This document shows positions 54,901 through 64,000 of a stretch of 64,000 nt of DNA, piece after piece. Position 1 is the first letter of the stretch, and the number at the start of each line of letters is the position of its first letter. The notes under the pieces were generated by a model that was not told where the DNA came from, searched no databases, and was given only the letters and a program-made list of their open reading frames with translations. The DNA lies in the NCBI GenBank assembly GCA_030278955.1, contig JAOANR010000015.1, positions 36,984,487 through 37,048,486 of the forward strand, written 5' to 3'. Position numbers and translations under genes: made by a program. The DNA is from Hygrophila difformis (taxonomy: Eukaryota > Streptophyta > Magnoliopsida > Lamiales > Acanthaceae).

Positions 54901-57441
54901 CGAATTGGTAGAAACAATAAAACAAACTAAGGCATGAAGGGATGGAATGCATACAATGTGGTTTCCAAAGCCAATTCGGTCTAAACCAAGTTACCTAGAC
55001 CGAATTGCTTAGAAAACCACATGAAGACAACACTTTTGCTATGCAATTCGGTCTCATGGGCAGTTCGGTATAGACCGAATTGCCTAGATCGAACTTGCAT
55101 ATAAATTTTCAGGTAAAGCATTTAACAAATATTTTTGCCATGCAATTCCATTCTCATGAGCAATTCGGTCTAGACCGAACTGCCTCAAATCGAACTGCAT
55201 GTCTTTTCTCTCATAAGTGCAGGTTTGGTTTACATTGTGTGGTTTATGATGGATAAGATTTACCAAATCCTTCATTTCACATCAATGTCACCTCACAGCC
55301 ACACTAATGAGTGTTTTAAAGGAAAATAGACCTAGGTTACGTGGCTAACAGACATTGGCATGAAACAACCCTCAAAACTACAAACAAGCAATCAAAGATC
55401 AAGAGCTTAAACATCTACTAAACAACTAAGAACACATGCTTAAAAATAAGAACACCTACATAATCTAAGGCAACAATAAGCTAACGAAAGAGACTAGAAC
55501 AGCAACTGAAAAGCATGAAAATAAATTCTAACAAGCCTAAGATTGTCTAAAACCTAAGAGCACTTATTTGAATCTCTAAGGTATAAGATCAAGCCAAAAA
55601 CCCACTAGCACACATTTATTGAGAATGTAAGTCAACTAGGACATAATAAATGTAACCTAGTTGAAACAAACAAACATTCTACCATTTATTGCTAAGGAAA
55701 GCATTAAATAACTGCCAAACACTTGAAATGAAAACCCATTTCTGGATTCTTTCTTGTATTGACACTTGAAAGCAGTAAATAACCCTAAAACCATTCATTG
55801 ATTTGAAGGCAGGGTTCATTCTAAGTACAAAGCCGTTAAAGTTTATGGAAATGGCTACACTAAGGGTGGTAACAAGCTTCTATGAAAAATAAACTAAGCT
55901 CAAAAGCAATAAAACTATATTACAAGCATGAAAATAAACTAACTAAACTACACTACCTACCTAACCCTTAAGGGGGAAAGAACCTTCTGCTCCTTTCTGT
56001 CTCCCAGCAAACTATCCAAGTGTGTAAGGATTGGAATCCCTTTTTGTGTTGAGGAAGGTCAGCTTTTATACTTCTTCTTGAAACCCTAGGCCCATCATGC
56101 ATTTCTCACGTGCTTCACAGCTGCAATTTTGAATGTGATTCGGTCTCCTCATGTAATTCGGTTTAGATCGAATTGATGTAATTCGAATTGCATGAGGTCT
56201 TCCTTCTTGATCTTGAGCTGGAATGTGGTACTCATTCATCAATTCGGTCTATGGGTAGACCGAATTGGCCTTGTCGAATTGAAGATGGCTCCTGCTTGGC
56301 TTCTTTGCTTTAAGGCAATTCGATCTATGCAATCAATTCGGCCTAGACCGAATTGCATAGATCGAACTCCTTCTTTTCTGTTCTGCTCAAAGTCTTCTTC
56401 TTTCCATGGTGCAATTCGGTCTAGGGGTCAATTCGGTTTAGAACGAATTGCCACAGACCGAATTGGTTGCTCTTCCCTTCTTCAACACTTCTCTTTTTCT
56501 TCTTCTCTTCAGCAATTCGGTCTAATGGGCAATTCGATTTAGGTCGAATTGCTTATAGACCGAACTGGTCTTCAACACTTAACCAAAATTTCAATTTGTG
56601 GGGTTTTCATTCTTTTTCCCATCTTTTTGATTTTTGTGGGCTATCTTATTCTTTTTCCCATCTTTTCATTCCTTTTACTTTTCTTTTTCCTTTTTTCATG
56701 TTTTTGGATTTTTCTAACACAAATGCAATTAAAATTGCATGTTTTGTGTCTTTCATTACCAGCTTAATATTTTTACAAACTTGCATCAATCTGTCGAATT
56801 CAACTGCTTTCTTATTGAAATAAGATGGGATTTCGATCAAAATGTCCGTCTCAGACACGGGAATGGATTGGAAATAATGGACAATTTTGGCCATTATCAA
56901 CATCCTCACATTTAATATTGATCGTCCCCGAGCAGTCAGAGTCAGTGCTCCTAAGAGCATGGACTCTGCATATTCAATCCATTTGCGTGGCTTCAAAAAT
57001 TTCATTCTTGTTATATTGGGATAACACAATCAAAATTACAAGTATTAAACTCTCTTGATTGCAGTGTTTAATGAAATGATACTTCTCACTTGGATAGGTA
57101 TACAATCAATCATTATTGTTAATTTTTCTTGAATATATGTATAGAAAATTTTCATTAGTTTAATTCTTGAATTCAGGCATGACATGAACATTAATTAATC
57201 AAAGCAGAGCCTCACATATAGTAGAGTCGGAAATTTCACTTACTCTCAAAGTTGGCTTTTAAACAATACGCTCATAATCAAATTCAAATAAATTCTCCCA
57301 TAAGCTTGCAATTATACCAACTCGCCACCTACTCATTTCCTCAAATCGAGATCCCGAGGTCTTATTCAAGGTTATAACGGGGGATACGGTTGTAACATTT
57401 GGTAGGGAAGGATATTATTGGGCTAAAAGTGACACGAATCC
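51937..57441 (-). mobile_element. LARD2: second large LTR derivative, truncated by the Gypsy element
   Basis: 3' LTR 51937-56899 (minus strand TGATAATGG ... AAAAGTTTCA), then 56900-57441 interior matching 22700-23234 of LARD1. The rest is beyond the Gypsy insertion at 57442. It differs from LARD1 at many positions and has about 300 extra bases near 51985-52330, so it is an older or separate subfamily copy. Motif arrays at 54640-55195 and 56130-56570, TATA at 56065-56070 (minus), 35-bp repeats at about 54262 and 54362 (minus). No gene. Confidence 0.85.
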
Positions 57442-60400
57442 TATAACACTCCGTACAATTTTTAAATAAAAATTTAAAAAAATAAAATAAAATAAAATAA
57501 TTAATAAATAGTTATTCAAATTTTCTCATAAATTAAACTTTTTAGAAATAAACATGAGTCCGAATTAAATTGACTTATAAGTATTAAGTTATATTTTGTC
57601 ATAAATTATTTAAACTCATATTAATTGATTACGATTATTTAGTCAAAATTTAATATAAACAAATAAATAGAATTAAAATTAAGAATACTCAACCAATTAA
57701 TTTATGCAAATCAAGCCGAACCGTTTTATTAACAAATTGTCTAATTAAAAGATGTGAATTATTTTAAGATTAATAAATTTTATTGGAAAGGATACGATTT
57801 AATAATAAGGATGGATTAAATTGTATGATTAACTCCCCATAACTTGAATAAAATACTTAACAAATTAGATTATAAAATTAACGAGGGACCGAAATATAAC
57901 TAATGAAATTGTCCATATTAAGGGATTTGGAATCTTAAATCATTTTGCTAACATCGGAAAATTAATAGATAATTTAATCCATTAAATCCGTTAATTTGAA
58001 TTATAAGTGTAAAAGTGTTTTAGAGTTAAATTAAATCCGTACAATTAAAATATTCGACCCATTTAATTATCGAAAATTGTCCGACTTTTAGTTAATTATG
58101 ATCCCGAATTGGAGAATGTGGAATTTTGGATTACTCGACTAACGGTAATGGTTTATTAATTAAATTAAGTCCACAATTTAAAATAACTAGTTAATTAAGT
58201 CCAATTGGGCCAATTAAATTAAATTAGATGATCCATTAGGCAAAAGAAGATATTATAGAGCCCCAAACTAAACCAGGCCCAAACCAAACCAAGAGCCCAG
58301 CCCATCTCAAAACCCAAACCCTAACCCTAATCTCTAACCCTAGCAACCTCCGGCGCCGCCGCCGCCTTTCCGGCGAGCTGCTGCCGCCGGCGAGCCACCT
58401 CCGGCATCGCCTTCCCAGCGCCTGGCCACCACGGTAGCCTCCCTGTCGCCCCATCCCTTCCGGCTATTCCCCAAATCACCACCCACAGCCGCCGGCGGAA
58501 TACCCGCCGTGCCGCCTACATTTCTGGCCACCACAGCCCCTCCATCTCCACCTATCCACAAATCCCGAAAACAGATCCCAAGCAAAAAAGAAAAAAAAAA
58601 AGACAAAGGCAGAGTAGGGATCCGAGAGAGATAAAGAGAGACGCGAGAGAGGGGGTGGGGTACCACCGCCGCTGTTGAGGTTCCACCACCACTATCGCCT
58701 GTCCGCTGTCAGCCCTCGTCGCCCAACCTCCGCCACCACCGCGATTCCTTTTCTTTTCGCCCCAATCGACAGCCACCACCATCTCGCCATTGCAACCACC
58801 ACCATGGCTTCCATTCCTCCCAAATCGCCCAACCACCGCCACTGTCATCTCACCGTCCACTGCCGCCGCGCAGCCACCACCATCATTTCTTTCTCCCAAA
58901 TCAAAATCGGAGAAGAACCAAAATAAAAATAAGACAGAGACAGAGAAAGGAAATAAGGAAGAAAAAAGAGGGATATCCGCGGGACCACCGCCGCTGCCGC
59001 CGAGCCCCGCCATCGCCGCCGCCTTGAACCACCGGGGCTGCCTCGAAGAGAAAGAGGAGGCATAAGGATACAAAAGAGAACGAAAAGGAGGAGGAGACAG
59101 AAAAGAATTCTGCAAAGTGGGAAGTGGGGGAACAGGTACTGCAGGGAGTGGACAAAAGAAGACCAAAAGGGAATGGGTTGACCAGGTACTGCAAGGCGCA
59201 TTTAATGCGCGCAGAGCAAAATGAGGAAATACGCGTTTGTAAAATCTGAAACGGGGAGGGATAGCTTGTCTTTTTCTTGGCCAACACTCTATAAAATACC
59301 CCTCCCATTTCCTTCATCTCTCACGCATTCCAGCCACAATTTATTCATTTCTAGTTTAGTTTGTTGTTGTAGGATTATATAGTAGTAGTATTGTAGAAGT
59401 GATTTTTAGTGGTTCGAATTTTGAGTGGGATTTTCTCTGCAAGCTAAAGAGTTATAGAGCTAAGTAAGGATTAGTACAGATAGCTAGTCCGTGAGAGTGC
59501 TCGGGTAAGATTTATTAAATTGGAAAATTTTAGTTATTATTTCCATTAAAATATCATTATAGCATACGATGTTAATATTATGATTTTTGCTAGTCAAATA
59601 GCTGTAAAGGGATATCTGCTCGTAGGCCTGTGCGTGTGTTGAGTTCCATTCTTCCCACGGTGACTGTAAGTAGATTTTTACTCTTTGGAGCAAAGCCAAA
59701 TTTATTTTACCATAAGCATAATTTTTACTACCGCTTTCTTATTTTAAATTTATGCTTATAGCTCCCTACTGGTTTTGGATTATTGGTATGCCATTTTACT
59801 GTGCTTTACAATACTTGCAATTATTCTCAATGTCCTATGGATTTTTGAGCGCGCACTGTTACGAGGTTTGGTCCAAGTTTTGGGTCGCTGCTGCCACCTC
59901 CGCCGTTTGCTTGTGTTACACGACTTACGGGGACAGATGTTAATCCTCCGCCGTTTGCCTGTAATACACGACTTACGGGGACTGATGGATTTCAGCCCGA
60001 TGCCATTTCTCGATTCAATGTGGTCTGAGGAAATTTCTTACCTCCACCACAACCCTTGAATGTATGTGAGATTTGGGCCCTACAACGGGGAACCTGCACA
60101 TCATGTTGGCTGAGAAATTTATTTCTTGGTAACGCATAGTGTCATATTTTCTTCTCCCGGGATTAGATTTATACGGATTTTGTCTGTGCTTAAATTAATT
60201 CTCGTTTTAGCATACCATTACCATAACTGTTGTCTTTAAACTATTTCTGCAACCCGATCTCCTCCGGGAGTAAGGGTCTACTTACTCAGCGATTGTTTTC
60301 GCTGACTCTACACTTGTCACCATTTCCTTTCAGGTTTGAGATCTGCAAAGCATCATCTGCACGGGCATGATTTGGGGGTATTATTTATGAAAATGTATAT

Positions 60401-60893
60401 TTTGAAACCCCCTTTCTGGATAAAAAGCTATTACTTGGCATAGATAGTGATTTATCGAGCATAAACAAAATATTTGGGTTTTATCCCATTTATGAAAGTA
60501 TGGTGCCCCACTGTTTTAAACAATGCATTATGCGTTTAACAGTATTTTTGAGTATGAAATAGACAACCCTTTTTTATGAAATAAAACTTCCATGGATTTA
60601 CTCCATTATTGTTATTGCGCGCTTGAGGAATGCAGTCCTCCGTTTGGTTACGCTATACCAAACATTTTTATTAAGCTTATTTTATACTTCTCATAGTATA
60701 TAAGCTTCTTTGTGAATTATATGCTAGCTTGTCCGGAACGTGGTTAGCATATACATTCAATTCTGATTTTCTGCAATTATTTATGCTAGCCTTAGCGTAT
60801 TTCGGGCAGTCCGGAATACGTGGCGGTAGCACCCCACCCATTGTTCCCGCTCTCTTCTTCCGCTGCATCTTTAAGGAAAATGGGGGTGTTACA
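57442..60893 (+). repeat. 5' LTR of the Gypsy element (3.45 kb)
   Basis: AT-rich first 800 bases, then a strongly GC-rich, CT-biased block (58320-59060), then 'cactctataaaatacccc' (TATA at 59291) with a likely start near 59320. 'aaaccctaaccctaa' at 58313-58330 is a telomere-repeat-like box. Long frames on both strands across the GC-rich block come from its composition (Pro/Arg/Ala-rich) and show no domain. Confidence 0.75.
59289..59297 (+). promoter_or_regulatory. TATA box in the Gypsy LTR
   Basis: CTATAAAATACCCC with a CT-rich initiator-like stretch 30 bases downstream ('catctctcacgcattcc'), a standard plant promoter layout marking the U3/R border. Confidence 0.55.
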
Positions 60894-60896
60894 GTT

Positions 60897-60910
60897 TGGT
60901 ATCAGAGCGT
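60897..60910 (+). other. Primer-binding site of the Gypsy element
   Basis: TGGTATCAGAGCG three bases after the LTR end, complementary to initiator tRNA-Met 3' end. Confidence 0.8.
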
Positions 60911-62318
60911 TTTGCTCTTGGAATTGTGCATCTGAAATTTTTAAAATTCATGCACCAAAAGTTATTTTTAAAAGCCAGGTGGCTATGCAAGTCGTGTATT
61001 TAAATTATTAAAATTTTACACGAAAAGCATTTGGAAGCATTTGTATTAGTGCATAGAAATTATTGCAATTTTTGCACGAGAAATATTTTTGAAGAGCCAT
61101 TTTTGCTCTAAGAAGTAGTGCATTTAAATTATTGAAATTTCTGCACGAAATATTTTGAAAAGACTATGCCAAGTATTTTTAAAGTTAAATTCTGGGGATG
61201 GGAACACACACATATGCATATAGGCACGAGCAGAATATTGGTTTATTACATGTTTATTTTGACAAGTAGTTCCGAAAGTATCGGACTCGGAGCTAGAGTC
61301 TCTCTCCGATTATTTTATGATTGTTTTGCTAAGTATTGCCTTAGTATCTACCTCTAGACGTGTCTTGGATAATCTACCAGTATTGGACCAGTTTCTTGGT
61401 TACTCAGTTCCAATTACCTTATTACGTAAGATGATGCCTACAATAGGTGACGATATTCACAATTACTTTTATTTTTACCATTGGAAAGGTATGGGAACGT
61501 TACCCCAGAGTTGTACCTACCAAGTGGTAACAGGGTATTGAAATGCCTATGACCCTTCCTCGATCTATATGAGAAATCATCGTATCACAAATTATTTTAT
61601 GCCTTAGTGCGATTTGCGTTCTTGCCTTAGTCAACATAAGGTTATGCCTTAGACTTATAAGCGCACAAATTATATGTTAACACGATGATCATGCGGATGA
61701 CTAGGAATAAGAATTTCCTAAACACTATATGGTCTTAAAGATAAGACGCGATGCTACGAAAGAGCACCGAAAGAATTTAAACTCACAACGAATTTTATAA
61801 AACACTTACGAATATTCCTCAAATCCATATGCCAATTTGACAAGGACAGTTGAACATTTTCTTGGAAATATTTATAAAGGAAGTATTACCAACAATCGTG
61901 CGCTTAAAGGATAACCCAAATAATTCCTCCTATTCCTTTGAGCCTCATAAATTTTGAATTCGATCTCTGGATGAGAATGCACTTAAGGGTTGATTGAGAT
62001 AGAAGGCCGATAGTGAGAATACTTCTCCCACTCGCCCTTCGTATAATTTTTTGTCTACCTCGATAGTTGTCCCAAATATGTTGTTCCTATAGTTTCCCTT
62101 GATAAGGACACAAGAGCCCATAACAACAATTTCATCCTCTTTTCGAGAAAGCATATGAATTATTAAGGACTAGGGTTCTGATAAAGGACGGTGAAATTTT
62201 CCACCCGAAAAATTTTAAAATTTCATAATCACAAAATTATTGGAAGAATAATAAAATTTTTGATAAATGATAAATTAAGAGCAAATGAAATTCTCTTAAG
62301 ACTACGATAATGTTTCAG
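60911..62318 (+). other. Untranslated leader of the Gypsy element
   Basis: About 1.4 kb between primer site and gag. Tandem-like phrases 'gaaattattg..tttttgcacga' repeat around 60940-61160 (three loose copies, ~75-base step). No gene recognised. Confidence 0.5.
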
Positions 62319-63287
62319 ATGCCACCACGAGGACGCCCAGGAAAACGTCCAGGCGACCCCCTATATGCATCTGACCCCATGGAGGATAGGCGAGAAGCTA
62401 TAGAGGGACGACAAGCTCGATTGGAACAAGTGATGTTAACTATTGGTACCGCAGTAGAGCGGCAACTGGCAAGGGACGAAATACGAGGGGAACCACCCAC
62501 AGATTTCATCAAGGCTGTACATGAGTATCAACCCACGAGCTATACCGGATAAGAGGACCCGGATGAGCTAGAAGGGTGGATCTAGAAATTCGACAAACTG
62601 CTAGAGGCGGTACGGTGTCCCAAGGAAAGGAAAGTGGAGGTGGCTACATTCTTCCTGGAAGGCCAGGCAAACACCTGGTGGCGAAACCACGAGAATCGAG
62701 ACATTGGTTGGCCAGAGTTTAAAAGCCTGCGGGCGAGATTTTACCAAACTAGTGTAAAGAACGCTAAGTATGAGGAGTTCGTCACCTTAACACAAGGCAA
62801 TTTCTCTGTCCATGAGTACTACAAAAAGTTCAATGAGCTCCTCCGCTTCGCTCCAGGGTTAGTGAACACCGAACATTCCCAGGCCCAAAAATTCGAACTC
62901 GGATTGAACCGAGAGATCCGAGAAGGGTTAGGTGGGAAACAATTCTTTAGCCTACAGAAGCTATATGATCGGGCGATGACAGTTGAGCGCGTCCGGAAGC
63001 CTAAACGGGGAAAAGAGCAAATCGAGCAAACCTCTAAAACCCATAAGGAGGGGCGCATCAAGAGGAACCCGGGCAACGGAAACCAGAACCAGCATCGCAA
63101 CTTTGACGGCCCTAATCAAAAAAATAATGGCCATCCCCCAATGGCCGCACGCTGCCCAAAGTGCGGCAGGAAGCATTGGATGCAGACATGCCCGCAAGAT
63201 GGAGAGTGCTTCAGATGTGGCCTCGAAGGGCATAGGATCAAAGAAGCGGCATCCGAATTGACCCTAATAAGTTGCGAAATGATTTAA
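62319..63287 (+). pseudogene. Gag of the Gypsy element (two in-frame stops)
   Basis: The N-terminus MPPRGRPGKRPGDPLY is a common start for plant chromovirus-like gag; the frame could also begin three codons earlier at 62310. Stops at 62550-62552 and 62583-62585 interrupt it right where the gag core begins (EDPDELEGWI, then KFDKLLEAV). The core continues to AQKFELGLNREIREGL, a basic linker and CPKCGRKHWMQTC; the following knuckle (CFRCGLEGHRIKE) lacks its last Cys because the frame has shifted. Related in layout to the gag at 14580-15449 but a different family. Not translatable as one product. Confidence 0.8.
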
Positions 63288-63289
63288 AA

Positions 63290-64000
63290 GGAGACCATCG
63301 CTTTCAAACAGAAGCATTCCTGAATAGAAAGCCGAGGAACCCCACCGCCTGCTGTAAGAAGTAATCAAGGAAGGTTGCATAAGGACAACTTGAGCAATCC
63401 TTGAGAAGGATAAAAAGGGGAGCTCGGGCACACTCGTTGGAGGACATTTTGACTTTTGCTTTGGGAATGTAGCCCCTAATATGTCGGTTTAGATTATATC
63501 ATTACTCTCTAAGAACATCGATCAATCGGGCATGGTAAAATGATATGCAAGTGGAGCGATCATACTCCAACTTCTGAACCAAGGAATGCGCTTGATATGT
63601 ACAACCAAGGCATTCCCTTTTGTTGCGAAGCATTTTAAGCTTCCGCCTAAATGATAATCCCCGATGTAATATTTAAAATTTCTTTTCCTTTGAAAGGATT
63701 GGTTTGACCTATAACCAAATGTTTAGGTTGAATGCTCATGCTTAAGTAAAATTATGGAACCATCAAGAGCAAAGTTTAGCTCAAGGTCAGTAAATTGTTA
63801 TATCCAGGAAAACGTTTACTTGTCAAATTTGGTAGAGAATTCTTAACTGGACAACTCCATCATCATTTATCTAAACCATGTTCTAATATACCTTATTAGA
63901 TAACTAAACAATTTCTCCAAAGTGCGACGGAACCAACATGGAAAAATGAGATTTACGAAGGATTATGGAATACCCAAAAGAAGACTACCAATTTCAACTG
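63290..64000 (+). other. Gypsy element interior after gag: no gene visible
   Basis: Seven hundred bases without a frame longer than chance and without protease or RT motifs, so the element is gag-only or heavily rearranged. Confidence 0.5.

Larger units (their letters stand above)
57442..64000 (+). mobile_element. Gypsy-type LTR retrotransposon, 5' half (runs off the window)
   Basis: LTR 57442-60893, primer site TTTGGTATCAGAGCG after it, long leader, gag with stops at 62318-63287, then no pol frame through 64000. The LTR ends are TATAACAC / GTGTTACA; the first G has become A. Inserted in the interior of LARD2. Without the 3' LTR the length and target duplication cannot be given. Confidence 0.8.

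Noticed and set aside
58313..58345. Telomeric repeat tract
   Set aside because: Only two to three imperfect CCCTAA units; a telo-box-like motif, not a telomere.
58236..59317. Several long overlapping frames on both strands in the GC-rich part of the Gypsy LTR
   Set aside because: Low-complexity Pro/Arg/Ala/Ser translations in all frames, caused by base composition; no domain and the position is upstream of the TATA box.

Overview
This is nuclear DNA from a flowering plant. The evidence is a phase-0 two-exon DUF599 membrane-protein gene, plant-type LTR retrotransposons (SIRE/Maximus-like and Tork/Tnt1-like Copia, gag-only Gypsy-type elements, a TRIM, LARD-type elements with LTRs of about 4.5 kb), plus Stowaway, Harbinger, Mutator-type and CACTA MITEs and a Helitron. 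A eudicot is likely; nothing I can read fixes the family. There are no operons, tRNAs, rRNAs or CRISPR arrays.

Layout. (1) 1-5.3 kb: remains of a tandem family of small secreted eight-cysteine (lipid-transfer-like) genes on the minus strand, copies A, B and D, mixed with a LINE tail, a polyadenylated retrosequence and several MITEs. (2) 5.3-6.0 kb: a TRIM element. (3) 6.06-31.25 kb: a decayed SIRE-type Copia element whose pol gene is cut open at codon level by a 17.9-kb LARD (9867-27729, target duplication GAACA). That LARD is itself cut open in its left LTR by a gag-only Gypsy-type element (12768-19284). Beyond the LARD the Copia pol resumes, loses its RT core, and is followed by an envelope-like reading frame and a 3' LTR. 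(4) 31.3-37.3 kb: the most gene-like stretch, with the one apparently intact host gene (DUF599, 32763-34246), a solo TRIM LTR, several MITEs, a LINE RNase H relic and a small cysteine-rich ORF. (5) 37.3-43.0 kb: a complete but inactivated Copia element on the minus strand that splits a host coding exon; a Mutator-like MITE sits inside its gag zinc knuckle. (6) 43-51.9 kb: a third lipid-transfer-like copy (C), whose exon 2 holds a Stowaway MITE and whose intron holds a 5.3-kb Helitron carrying exons of the mitochondrial chaperonin HSP60 gene. (7) 51.9-64 kb: a CACTA MITE interrupted by a second LARD (minus strand), which is interrupted by a large Gypsy-type element that runs off the window.

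How it fits together. Apart from DUF599, the window is mostly a record of insertion order. Target-site duplications and reading-frame continuity give two independent nests: SIRE < LARD1 < gag-only element, and LTP copy C < CACTA < LARD2 < Gypsy. The most unusual sequence signals are the dense arrays of an ACCGAATTG / CAATTCGGT motif in both orientations in the LARD LTRs, flanking the LTR TATA box; repeated hairpins followed by AAATGTGAGGATGTTGA inside the LARD; a 63-bp repeat that multiplies the primer-binding site of the gag-only element; and an identical UGA stop at the protease active site of two unrelated Copia elements.
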